64,000 nucleotides of DNA from the NCBI GenBank assembly GCA_035293985.1, contig DATGLS010000037.1:62001-126000 (forward strand), in the 5' to 3' direction. This DNA is from JAVDCA01 sp035293985 (lineage in GTDB: Bacteria > Pseudomonadota > Alphaproteobacteria > Rhizobiales > Xanthobacteraceae). The notes below the pieces were generated by a model that saw only the letters and a list, made by a program, of their open reading frames with translations, did not search any database and was not told where the DNA came from. Shown one piece after another: positions 26,426 through 35,600 of this stretch. The position numbers and the translations under genes were made by a program. Within the stretch, counting starts at the first letter, position 1. Every line of letters begins with the position of its first letter.

Positions 26426-26639
26426 TTCCCGAGGAACCGTCGTTCAGGGGCGTGAGACCCACGCGAAAGCTGTGGCTGCAAAAACGCGTCATCGGTCGAA
26501 GTCGAAAAAGACCGCAAACAAACCCTCCGCCGCGAGCCGCCGGAGGGCTTCGCAGGCCGCGCGAGGCCCCGCCCGTCGCGCTGCTCCCGTATCGAAGCCG
26601 GCCCGGCGCGACGCCGACCGCCATGGAGTGACCGAGGGA

Positions 26640-27218
26640 ATGACTGTCGCCAACAAGAAGACCACCCAACGACAAGGCTTCAAGACGAACGAGTTCATCG
26701 TTTATCCCGCCCACGGCGTGGGCCAGATCCTGGCGATCGAGGAGCAGGAGGTCGCCGGCTGCAAGCTCGAGCTGTTCGTCATCAACTTCGTCAAGGACAA
26801 GATGACGCTGCGAGTTCCCACCGCGAAGATCGCGGCGGTCGGCATGCGCAAGCTGGCCGAGGGGCCGATCGTGCGCCGTGCGCTCGAGACCCTCAAGGGC
26901 CGCGCTCGCGTCAAACGCACCATGTGGTCGCGCCGCGCGCAGGAATACGAGGCCAAGATCAACTCCGGCAACATCGTCGCGATCGCCGAGGTCGTGCGTG
27001 ATCTCTATCGCTCCGACACCCAGCCGGAGCAGTCCTACAGCGAGCGCCAGCTCTACGAAGCGGCCCTCGACCGCCTGTCGCGCGAGATCTCGGCGGTGCA
27101 GCGCATCACCGAGACCGAGGCGATCAAGGAAATCGAAGCGGCGCTGGCCAAGGGCCCGCGCCGCGGCGCCGCCAAGCCCGGCGACGAGGAAGCGGTGGTC
27201 GAGGAAGAGGCAGCCTGA
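26640..27218 (+). CDS. CarD family transcriptional regulator
   Basis: 192 residues from ATG 26640, preceded by GAGGGA. The N-terminal CarD/TRCF RNA-polymerase-interaction domain (about 12-75) starts FKTNEFIVYPAHGVGQILAI; a helical C-terminal domain follows, ending in an acidic tail EEAVVEEEAA. CarD binds RNA polymerase beta and stabilises open complexes at many promoters, including rRNA. The same frame is open 73 codons upstream to a GTG at 26421 and that stretch is Lys/Arg/Ala-rich, so a longer form with a basic N-terminal arm cannot be excluded. Confidence 0.92.
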   Translation: MTVANKKTTQRQGFKTNEFIVYPAHGVGQILAIEEQEVAGCKLELFVINFVKDKMTLRVPTAKIAAVGMRKLAEGPIVRRALETLKGRARVKRTMWSRRAQEYEAKINSGNIVAIAEVVRDLYRSDTQPEQSYSERQLYEAALDRLSREISAVQRITETEAIKEIEAALAKGPRRGAAKPGDEEAVVEEEAA

Positions 27219-27246
27219 TCGCGCCTCGCCTTCGAGCAGGAACATC

Positions 27247-27276
27247 AAGGGCCCGGCCGTCGCGCCGGGCCCTTTT
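27247..27276 (+). terminator. Intrinsic terminator of carD
   Basis: AAGGGCCCGGC and GCCGGGCCC flank a 6-base loop and are followed by TTTT, 29 bp after the carD stop codon. Confidence 0.85.
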
Positions 27277-27453
27277 GCTATCGACTGGCGAAAACGAGTA
27301 GGCGATCTCCCCGCGAAAACGCTCTATTCCGCCACTCGCAATTCGCGAACTGCGTTCTCTCTACGTTCGCAGTCCGGATGCTGATCGCGATCATTCCATG
27401 GTTAAGTCATAATTAAACTCCGTTTGCGAAGAGTAATGGCTTCGTAAACGGGG

Positions 27454-28323
27454 GTGAAGGAAATCGTGCCAGTCGGGAAGGGGATGCGCCGCGCGGCGGG
27501 CAAGCGCGTGCTTGCGGGCGTTGCGGTTGTGGGGATCATGGTGGTCTCTGGCCTTGTCGCCGCCTGGGGCGTGAGCCCGGGCCAGGGGCGGACAATGTCT
27601 CCCGCCCAGGTGATCGCGTATCGTTTCCCGACCCATTGGAATGACGGCGAGACGACCGGCGCGGCACCACCTCGCGCGACCTATGCGCTCGCGAGCGTCA
27701 CTCCGGCCCGCTCCGACGGCAGTGCCTTTCTGTTCGATCCCCATCCGACCTGGACGGGTCCTGCTCCGGCCATCGCCGCCGCGCCTGCGCCGGCCGTCAC
27801 GGCGACATTCGTCAGCGAGCCGAAAGCCGACATCACGCCTGAGCCGGCGCCGATCGTCGCCGCGACCGCTGCCAGCGAGCCGAAGGCTGAGGCCAAGGTC
27901 GAGCCCAAGGAGCCGAAGCCGGCACCGCACGCCAGGCCGGTCGCCGTCGCCTCGCGGTCGCTCGCGCCGGCGCACCATCCGCATCCGGTGAAGGACAGCG
28001 CCGTGCTGTTCAACGCGGCGCAGCTCGCAAGCATCAAGGCGCGGCTCAAGCTCTCCGATTATCAGGAACAGTACTGGCCGGCGGTCGCCGCCGCGCTGCA
28101 TGCGCTCGGGGAGCGCGCCGCGCGGGAGCCGGTGCGCGTCGCGTCGGCGTCAGCGTACGCGGGCGAGGGGCCGCTCGCCGGTATCGACCCGGACGGCCCG
28201 GAGGTGCAGCAGCTCAAATCCGCCGCCTTCCCGCTCATCATGAGCATGAGCTACGAGCAGAAGGACCAGGTCCGCACGCTCGCCCGCACGATGGGTCTCG
28301 AGCAGGTCGCCTCCTCGTTCTGA
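27454..28323 (+). CDS. Membrane-anchored protein with Ala/Pro-rich linker, unknown function
   Basis: 289 residues from GTG 27454, which follows GGGGGTGAAGG poorly spaced; a later start is possible. One transmembrane anchor lies near residues 18-40 (RVLAGVAVVGIMVVSGLVAAWG). Residues about 75-180 are Ala/Pro/Lys/Glu low complexity. The last 110 residues are helical (FNAAQLASIKARLKLSDYQEQYW, then MSMSYEQKDQVRTLARTMGLE) and look like one half of a Spy/LTXXQ-type helical pair. It is probably a periplasmic or envelope protein. I do not recognise a named family. Confidence 0.7.
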   Translation: MKEIVPVGKGMRRAAGKRVLAGVAVVGIMVVSGLVAAWGVSPGQGRTMSPAQVIAYRFPTHWNDGETTGAAPPRATYALASVTPARSDGSAFLFDPHPTWTGPAPAIAAAPAPAVTATFVSEPKADITPEPAPIVAATAASEPKAEAKVEPKEPKPAPHARPVAVASRSLAPAHHPHPVKDSAVLFNAAQLASIKARLKLSDYQEQYWPAVAAALHALGERAAREPVRVASASAYAGEGPLAGIDPDGPEVQQLKSAAFPLIMSMSYEQKDQVRTLARTMGLEQVASSF

Positions 28324-28368
28324 AACAGCCTGGAACTCAGCGTCATCATCCCCGCAAATCGGATGATT

Positions 28369-28399
28369 CAGTAACCACAGAGATCATCTGTGACTACTG
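28369..28399. terminator. Interrupted hairpin between convergent genes
   Basis: CAGTA (28369-28373) pairs with TACTG (28395-28399) and CACAGA (28376-28381) with TCTGTG (28387-28392), with a symmetric AC/AC internal loop and a 5-base loop. There is no T-tract. It lies between the genes ending at 28323 and 28519 and may be a bidirectional, Rho-assisted terminator. Confidence 0.35.
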
Positions 28400-28518
28400 G
28401 ATGCCCGGTTGCGCGCGCGCATGACGCAGAGCTTGCGATAATGAATGGTTCGCCGCGGACGAGTGGTGGAGGCGATTTGATTTTGCGCACCCTACGCGAC
28501 CGGGGCGTGAGGTGAGAG

Positions 28519-30036
28519 CTACTCCACCACGATCTTGACCAGCGAGCCGACCTTCAGTCGCTCGCCGGGCGAGAGGCCGTTGAGCACGCGGAAGCGCTCG
28601 ACCTGGCGGTCGATCATCGCCATGCGGCTGGCGAGCTTCTCGACCGTATCGCCCGGCTTGACGGTGACGATCTTGAGCCGCAGCGGCTTCGCCTGCTGCG
28701 CCTCGGCGAGGCTCAGCCGGCGGAAGGTCGCGACCGAGTCGTGGAATGCGCGCTCGCTCTCGGCCGACTGCGTCTTCGCCGCGAAGATGAAGCGATAGAC
28801 CTCGCCGTTGAAGCGGATGGCGTAGAGGCGGAAGACCCACTGATCGCCCTTCGCGGTAGCCGTGGCCGCCGGCATGCCGCCGAGGGTGAGCTCCTGGATC
28901 GAGCTCTTGTCGACGTTCTCGATCCAGCCGGAGCCGAGATAGTCGGTGAGGCTCTGCTCGGCCGGCACGTGCACCGCGTCGAGGCGGAGCGCCTCGTTGC
29001 CGCCGTCCTTGAGGCCGAGCACCGCCTGCGCGGTGTTCTCCAGCGTGAAGCCTTCCGGCGCCGTGAACGTGAAGCCGAGCTTCGGATGCAGGAAGCGCCG
29101 GCCGCGCACGTAGCCCTCGACCGGATCCTCGCCGTAGACGAGGCCGTCGAGGCTCTGCAGATAGGCGTTGCGGTCGCGCTCGCCGGTCGCGGCGGCCTCG
29201 GTGCCCGGCGCCGCGTACTGCCGCGCCGCCGCCTGCGCGGCCTTCACGCGCTCGGGCGTCGCCGGATGCGAGGAGAAGAAGTCGGGCGAGCGCACGTCGG
29301 TGCCGTTGCCCCCCGCGCGCAGGTCGGCGTTGCGCCCCATCGAGGTGAGGAAGCGCGAGGCGCCGAACGGATCGAAGCCGGCATGCGCCGCGATGCCGAT
29401 GCCGTTCTCGTCCGCCTGGAACTCTTGCGCGCGCGAGAAGGTCGCGAACTTGATCTTGGAGCGGGCGAGCGCCAGCGCGCCCTCGTGCGGATCGCTCAGC
29501 ACGTCGTTGACGACCGACGAGTTGATCGACACCTGCCGCGCCTCCTCCTCGCGCAGCGCCGCATGCTTGAGGATCACGTGCGACATCTCGTGCGAGAGCA
29601 CCGAGGCGAGCTCGGCGTCGTCGTTGGCGAGCGCGAGCAGCCCGCGCGTGACGTAGAGCTGGCCGGTCGGCAGCGCGAAGGCGTTGACGGCGGGCGAGTT
29701 GAGCAGCGTCACCTTGTAGGCGAGGTCGGGCCGGTCGGAGGCGGCGACCAGGCGATTGACGATGCCCGACACGCGCCCCTCGAGCTTGGCGTCGTCGTAC
29801 TGGCCGCCATAGGCGGCAAGTATGCGCTGGTGCTCGCGCTCGGCCGGGCTCGCCGGCGCCGCCGCTGTGTCGTTCGCGGCCGGCGGCGGCGCCGCCGTCA
29901 TCAGGTTCTGCTGATCGCCGATGAAGCGCTCGCTCGAGCAGGCGCCCACCACGAACGCCACCGCCGTCAGGGCGATCAACGATCGCCCTGCGCTCAGCTT
30001 GCGCCGGAATGAATGCACCACCCAGTTCACCCGCAA
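28519..30036 (-). CDS. M48 family metalloprotease lipoprotein with C-terminal LysM-like domain
   Basis: 505 residues. The N-terminus is a lipoprotein signal (hydrophobic stretch, then VVGAC, Cys33). The M48 domain carries the zinc motif HEMSH (149-153) and the third-ligand region RAQEFQADENG (about 203-212), as in BepA/LoiP-type periplasmic proteases that clear misassembled outer-membrane proteins. The last 55 residues, KIVTVKPGDTVEKLASRM to LKVGSLVKIVVE, form a LysM-like repeat that could bind peptidoglycan. Together these suggest envelope quality control. It converges on the upstream secreted-protein gene. Confidence 0.9.
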   Translation of the reverse strand: MRVNWVVHSFRRKLSAGRSLIALTAVAFVVGACSSERFIGDQQNLMTAAPPPAANDTAAAPASPAEREHQRILAAYGGQYDDAKLEGRVSGIVNRLVAASDRPDLAYKVTLLNSPAVNAFALPTGQLYVTRGLLALANDDAELASVLSHEMSHVILKHAALREEEARQVSINSSVVNDVLSDPHEGALALARSKIKFATFSRAQEFQADENGIGIAAHAGFDPFGASRFLTSMGRNADLRAGGNGTDVRSPDFFSSHPATPERVKAAQAAARQYAAPGTEAAATGERDRNAYLQSLDGLVYGEDPVEGYVRGRRFLHPKLGFTFTAPEGFTLENTAQAVLGLKDGGNEALRLDAVHVPAEQSLTDYLGSGWIENVDKSSIQELTLGGMPAATATAKGDQWVFRLYAIRFNGEVYRFIFAAKTQSAESERAFHDSVATFRRLSLAEAQQAKPLRLKIVTVKPGDTVEKLASRMAMIDRQVERFRVLNGLSPGERLKVGSLVKIVVE

Positions 30037-30081
30037 CCCGTCCCTTGGTCGCCTAAAGTCGTCGACTGCCCCGATAATTTC

Positions 30082-30999
30082 CTACTTGTCCGCGATGACC
30101 TCGATCTGCTGCGGCTCCGTCGCCTCGATCCACGGGCCGCCGCGTTGCTCGATCCACCCTCGCACCAAGACGCGCCGTCCCGCGAGCGAACGCACCGCGA
30201 GACCGGCCGCCGTAAACTGACGCTCGTTACGTTTCAAAATCGTAACGGTGAAGTCCTCGCTCCAGCGCCGCCCGAAATTCACGTAGATCGTGCCGCCGCT
30301 CTCGCGCACCGACACGACCTTGCCCTCGACCAGCGTGAAACGACCCCGTTCGGCCAGGACCCCCGCCGGATCATCTGCCGCCTTGGGAAAATAGCGCGAA
30401 TTGGCCCACAGGCCAAGCTTGGCGGCGCGCGCGGCACGCTCGGCGGCGCGCAACTCGGCCGTGCAGGCGGGCTCGGCCCCATGCGCCGCCAGTCGGGCAA
30501 AGCCTTGGGCCAGCAGCGATTTTATCGCGGACGGTGATTCGCTGCCGGCGGCCGCGGCATCCGCCAGGATGCGGCCGTAGCGATCGGTCACGAATTTTGA
30601 ATGCCTGAGCAGCACCTCGCGGCCGCCGATCAATGATTCCAGTGCCGCGGCGGCCGCCAAGCCCGGATCAAGGCTCGAATCAAGGCCTGGATCGTGGGAT
30701 GATTGCGCCGCGCCCGGCGTTGCGGCCGCCCGGATGTGCGCCGGCGCAGCGGCGCCGGGCAAGGGCGGGACCTCGATCCCGGCGAGCCGTACCTCACGGC
30801 CATCGGCGAGCACGAAGGTGCGGGCGTCGATGATGGACTTGACCGTGCCGGTCGCGACCGTTTCGGGCCGGCAGACGGCGGGTGCGGTTGGCCGGCGCTC
30901 TGCGGCGCCGAGCGGCGGTGCAAGCATGATCATGGCGAGCGCGGCTGCGACGCGCTGCCGTCGACTGCCGTCCATCGATCCGCGTTTTGGCTCAGCCAT
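30082..30999 (-). CDS. Secreted thermonuclease-like (SNase) domain protein
   Basis: 305 residues; an alternative ATG at 30975 gives a tighter signal peptide (MDGSRRQRVAAALAMIMLAP). The SNase fold begins GTVKSIIDARTFVLADGREVRLAGIEVPP, containing the first Asp and Arg positions of the active site, and continues KFVTDRYGRILAD. The family cleaves DNA and RNA with Ca2+, although some relatives lack activity. The C-terminal 90 residues (VVSVRESGGTIYVNFGRRWSEDF) look like an OB-type extension seen in rhizobial members. It is 45 bp upstream of the M48 gene on the same strand. Confidence 0.83.
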   Translation of the reverse strand: MAEPKRGSMDGSRRQRVAAALAMIMLAPPLGAAERRPTAPAVCRPETVATGTVKSIIDARTFVLADGREVRLAGIEVPPLPGAAAPAHIRAAATPGAAQSSHDPGLDSSLDPGLAAAAALESLIGGREVLLRHSKFVTDRYGRILADAAAAGSESPSAIKSLLAQGFARLAAHGAEPACTAELRAAERAARAAKLGLWANSRYFPKAADDPAGVLAERGRFTLVEGKVVSVRESGGTIYVNFGRRWSEDFTVTILKRNERQFTAAGLAVRSLAGRRVLVRGWIEQRGGPWIEATEPQQIEVIADK

Positions 31000-31100
31000 C
31001 GAAATGCTCGCGCCTCACGCCGGGCCGTGCAGCACCGCCATTGCGGCGGGGGTTGCCGAACTGTAGCGTGCAACCTCCCCGTCGCAAGAGGAGATGTCGG

Positions 31101-32333
31101 ATGACCGAGCCGCTTCCGACCGCTCAGGCCCACATCGTCCAGCAGGCCGCCGCCTTCACGTGGGACGGCGACGGCCTCGAGCCCGGCATCGCGCTCGCGC
31201 TCTCGGGCGGCGGATTCCGCGCCATGCTGTTTCACGCCGGCGCGCTCATGCGGCTCCATCAGCTCGGCATCCTCGCGCGTGTCGCCCGTATATCGAGCGT
31301 CTCGGGCGGCTCGATCGCGGCCGGGTTTCTCGCCGCCGCGTGGAAATCGCTCGCCGGCGCTTCGTCCGATCAGTTCAAGCAGATGTATGTCGACCCGATC
31401 CTCGCCTTCTCGCGCGAGAGGATCGACGTGGGCGACATCCTCACCGGGTTTCTGCCCGGGACCTCGGCCTCGGCCCAGGTCGCCGCGAGCTACGACAAGG
31501 CGCTGCTGCACAATATCACGCTGCAGGACATTCCCGACGCGCCCCAGTTCGTCTTCTGCGCGACCAACCTGCAAAGCGGCGTGCTGTGGCGCTTCACCAA
31601 GGCCTATGCGGGCGACTATGTGGTCGGCCGCATCGACAAGCCGGCTTTCCCGCTCTCGACCGCGGTCGCCGCCTCGTCCGCCTTTCCGCCGTTCCTGTCG
31701 CCGGTGGTGCTCAACCCCGCCGCCGGCAGCGTCACCGACTGGCCGGGACGGGCCGCCGGCGCGGGCGGCGTGATCGATCCCGCGCCCTACCGCGCGCGCG
31801 TGCTGCTCGCCGATGGCGGCGTCTACGACAACCACGGCCTCGAGCCGGTGGTGAAGCGCTACATGACCGTGCTGGCGAGCGACGGCGGTGCGCCCTTCGG
31901 CCGCAGCGTCGACGTCGCCACCGATCCGGTCCGGCAGTTGCAGCGGGTCTATGACGTCACCGACAATCAGGTGCGCGCGTTGCGCCGCCGCGACCTCATC
32001 GGTCGCTTTCAGGCGGCGCAGGCCGCGCAGGCCAACGGCACGCTCAAGCCCGACGGCACCGACCCGCAGGCGCGGTTCGGCACTTATTGGGGCATCGATA
32101 CCGATCCGACCAAGGCGGCGCCCCCCGGCGCGCTCGCCTGGGCGCCCGCGACCGTCAACGCGCTCGCCCATCTCGCCACGCGTCTGAGCGACCCCGGCGA
32201 GATGCCGGCGAAGCAGCTCGTCAACTGGGGCTACACGATCTGCGACCGCTGCGTGCGCAGCTATTACGATGTGGCGGACATCCAGGGGAAACCGGGGCCT
32301 GCGTGGCCCTATCCGGAAGCGCCGCTGGGCTGA
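31101..32333 (+). CDS. Patatin-like phospholipase
   Basis: 410 residues from ATG 31101 (AAGAGGAG upstream). The oxyanion loop SGGGFRAMLFHAG (35-47), the nucleophile region ISSVSGGSIAAG with Ser68, and the dyad aspartate in LADGGVYDN (Asp238) are present, so it should be an active lipid acyl hydrolase. The G-x-S-x-G elbow is S-V-S-G-G, a small deviation. No signal peptide is evident. Patatins serve as lipases and also as effectors of immune systems such as CBASS; here no cyclase or sensor gene is adjacent on the same strand, so either role is open. tRNA-Arg follows 52 bp downstream. Confidence 0.87.
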   Translation: MTEPLPTAQAHIVQQAAAFTWDGDGLEPGIALALSGGGFRAMLFHAGALMRLHQLGILARVARISSVSGGSIAAGFLAAAWKSLAGASSDQFKQMYVDPILAFSRERIDVGDILTGFLPGTSASAQVAASYDKALLHNITLQDIPDAPQFVFCATNLQSGVLWRFTKAYAGDYVVGRIDKPAFPLSTAVAASSAFPPFLSPVVLNPAAGSVTDWPGRAAGAGGVIDPAPYRARVLLADGGVYDNHGLEPVVKRYMTVLASDGGAPFGRSVDVATDPVRQLQRVYDVTDNQVRALRRRDLIGRFQAAQAAQANGTLKPDGTDPQARFGTYWGIDTDPTKAAPPGALAWAPATVNALAHLATRLSDPGEMPAKQLVNWGYTICDRCVRSYYDVADIQGKPGPAWPYPEAPLG

Positions 32334-32385
32334 GTGTGGCCGCCGGTGGATCGCGCTGCGCCGCTCTGCTATCCAGTGCCGCAGC

Positions 32386-32462
32386 GGTCCCGTAGCTCAG
32401 CTGGACAGAGCAGCGGTTTCCTAAACCGAAGGTCAGAGGTTCGAGTCCTCTCGGGACCGCCA
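32386..32462 (+). tRNA. tRNA-Arg (anticodon CCT)
   Basis: 77 nt with encoded CCA. Acceptor arms GGTCCCG (32386-32392) and CGGGACC (32452-32458) pair perfectly. D-arm GCTC/GAGC, anticodon loop TTCCTAA with anticodon CCT, and T-arm AGAGG-TTCGAGT-CCTCT are all canonical; the first base pair of the anticodon stem is a G-A mismatch. It reads AGG arginine codons, rare in a GC-rich genome. Such tRNA 3' ends are frequent integration sites; I found no att duplication by eye. Confidence 0.96.
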
Positions 32463-32606
32463 GATCATCCGTGCGGCATCGCGAATCGCGCGCCGCGGGA
32501 TGATTGCCGCCGTGTCATATTTGCGGTGTGAATCCGCTCATGCAATTTGCCCGACATGGCGGCAGATGTCGCACCAGCCACGCCCGCGCGTCCCGACATC
32601 AACATG

Positions 32607-35600
32607 CTATCTGATATAGCGCGTATTCGGCCCCGACTTCGGCGATGTATCGGGCAATGGCAACGCGATGTTGGCGCGCTTGGCCGTGAGCCAGTCCTTC
32701 CACGCCTGCGCCTGATATGGCCACTTCTCCATCTCGATGCACCATGCGGGCGGCTCCGGCTCGAGAAATGCCTTGGTGCGGCGCTCGAGCACGAGGCAGC
32801 GCGGGACGAGCGTCTTGGCGTCGTCGATCAGGTCCTGCGCCGTCGGAAAAACCCGCCACAATCGCGCCGCGTCCTCATCGGTTGTGGTGACCACCCACAG
32901 CCCGTCCGGGCTGAATGCGGCGCTCGATCCGACCGACAGGCCGCGACGGTAGCTGCTGAGACGCGCGATCTCCTTGCCGCTCGCGACGTCCCAGATTCGC
33001 GCCGTCTCGTCGGACGAGGCGGTGAGCAGGCGGCGGCCATCCGCACTGAACGTCGCGTGGTTGACCCATCCGCCATGGCCGCGCAGCACGGCGAGCAGGC
33101 GGCCCGTCTCGGCGTCCCAGATGCGGGCGGTCTCGTCGCGCGACGTCGTCGCCACGCGTCGCCCGTCCGGGCTGAATGTCGCGCTCAGGACCATGTCGGC
33201 ATGGCCGCGCAGGACCGCGATCTCGTGGCCATCGTCGGCATTCCACAGTCGTGCCGTGCGATCGGACGACGCCGTCACGACCCGCCGCCCGTCGGGGCTG
33301 AGCGCGGCGTCCATCACGGTGCGGCCGTGCCCGGTGAGAACGGAGATCTGCCGGCCATCGGCCGCGTCGAACACGCGCGCCGTGTTGTCCTCGGACGCGG
33401 TCACGATGCGGCGCCCATCGGCGCTGAACGCGACGGTGCGCACCGACTTGCTGTGCCCGGAGAGCGCGACGATCTCGCGACCGGTCGCCACGTCCCACAG
33501 GTGTGCTTTTTCGTCGAGCAACGTCGCGGTCGCGACGCGCCGGCCGTCCGGGCTGAATTCCGCGCTCATCACGTTGCCCAGCTGTCCTTGCCCCAGGCTG
33601 GCGATGTTCTCACCGGTGTCGGCGTCCCACAGATAGACGGTGGCATCGTCGGCGGCGGCGAGGAAATGCCGGCCGTCGGGGCTGAATGCGACGCGCGACA
33701 CCGGGCCGCGATGCTCGAACTCGGCGATCACCTTTTCGGTCTGCGCGTTCCACAACCTTACAATCTTGTCCTCGGAGCCGGTGAGCAGGCGTCGTCCATC
33801 CGGGCTGAACGCTGCGCTCGTCACGCGGTCCTTGTGTCCGCGCAGCAAGACGAGGCCCCTGGTGGCGCCTAACTCCCATATCCGCGCCGTCTTGTCGTCA
33901 GATGCGGTCACTACGTGCCGGCTGTCCGCGCTGAATGCGGCACTCACCAGTGAGTCGTCATGTCCGCTCAGGTGGCCGAGGGTGGCGACCTCCTTGCCCG
34001 TGTCGGCGTCCCAGAGCCGAGCGGTCGCGTCGCCGAGGGTCATGACCCGCCGCCCGTCTGGGCTGAATGCGGCGATGGCGACGTCACCGCGCAGAATCGC
34101 GTTCTCTCTGGCAGTGTCGGCGTCCCACAGCCGGGCCGTCGTATCGCTCCCCCAGGTCAGGATATGCCGCCCGTCCGGGCTGAACGCAGCCCCCAACAGC
34201 GCGCCGCTATGCCCGGCGAGAATCGCGAGCGCCTTGCCGCTCTCGGCATCCCACAGGCGCGCCGCGGCCTCGTCGTAGGACGTGGTCACCACGCGGCGGC
34301 CGTCCGGGCTGAACTGCGCCGTGGCCACCCGGCCGGTATGCCCGATGAGAACCGCGATCATATGCCCGTCCTCGGCGTCCCAGATGCGCGCCGTCCGGTC
34401 GTGGGAGGCGGTCACGATGCGCCGGCCGTCCCGGCTGAACGCGGCGCTCGCGACCTCGCCGTCGTGGCGCATGACCGCGATCACCCGGCCGCTGGCCGCG
34501 TCCCAGACCCGCGCGGTCTTGTCGGTGGACGCGCTCACGATGCGCCGCCCGTCCGGGCTGAAGGCGGCGCCGTTGACCCACTCGCCGCGGCCGTGTCCGC
34601 GCAGCGCGGCGACCAGCTGTCCGCTCGCCGCGTCCCACACCCGCACAGTGTCGTCGTTGGCCGCGGTCACGATCTGCCGCCCGTCCGGCGAGAACGCGGC
34701 GGTGCGCAAGGTGCCCGTGTGTCCGCGCAGGACCGCGATCTCTCGTCCGCTCTGCGCGTCCCAGACCCGCACGGTCTTGTCGTGCGAGGCAGTGACGATG
34801 CGCCTGCCGTCCGGACTGAAGGCGGCGCTCACCAGGGCCGCGTCATGCCCGGCGAGCACCCGGCGCTCGGCCAGCGCCTGCCAGGCGTTGAACAGTGCGA
34901 GCTCGGCTTCCGCAACATAAGGGCGCTCGATTCCGGCGCGCCGGTCCGGCAGCGCCGTCAGGGCAAGGAGCAATGCAGTGCCGGCGTCGCCGGCGCCAAG
35001 GCTTTGCGTCGCGAGGTCGGCGAGAAACCGCGATTGCGTGACGAGTGCCCGGTCGCGCTCGCTCGCGGCCCGCGCCTCGTTCTTCTCGGCAAGCGCGCGC
35101 TGCTCGACCGCCTGTCCGCGCTGCCAATACGCGAGGCCGGCGAGCCCGAGCGCCACGACGAGGCCTGCGCCGAGGCTCGCCGACAAGATGTTGCGGCGGC
35201 GCGTCGCCGCCCGCCGGCTCTCCGCGATGAATGTCTGCGTCGCCTCGGTCGGCGCCGGCGCGCGCGGTGGGCGCGAGGCGATCCAGCGCTCCGCCTCCTC
35301 CAGCATGGGCGAGCGCAGCAGCAGCCCGCGCGGTCCGGGGCGGCCAGCCTGCGACCAGCGCCGGGCAGCCTCGCCGAAATCGGTATGCTTCACCACCCAT
35401 TCGATATCGGTCTCGAGCGCCTCGACAAGGCGTCGCATGTCGTCATCGAAGCGATCGGCATCCTCGAACGAGATGAAGTTCAGCTCGCGCAGTGCGCCTG
35501 GGACCGCGGCCGCGTCGACCCGCCGGCACACGATCGGGGCAAACCGCTTGTTGAGCCCCGCCGCGAACGCGACCTCGTCGGCGCAGACCTTCGACGCCAC

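Noticed and set aside
32386..32606. tRNA-Arg as attachment site of a genomic island
   Set aside because: No integrase and no repeat of the tRNA 3' end was found by eye in the window, so only a weak suspicion remains.
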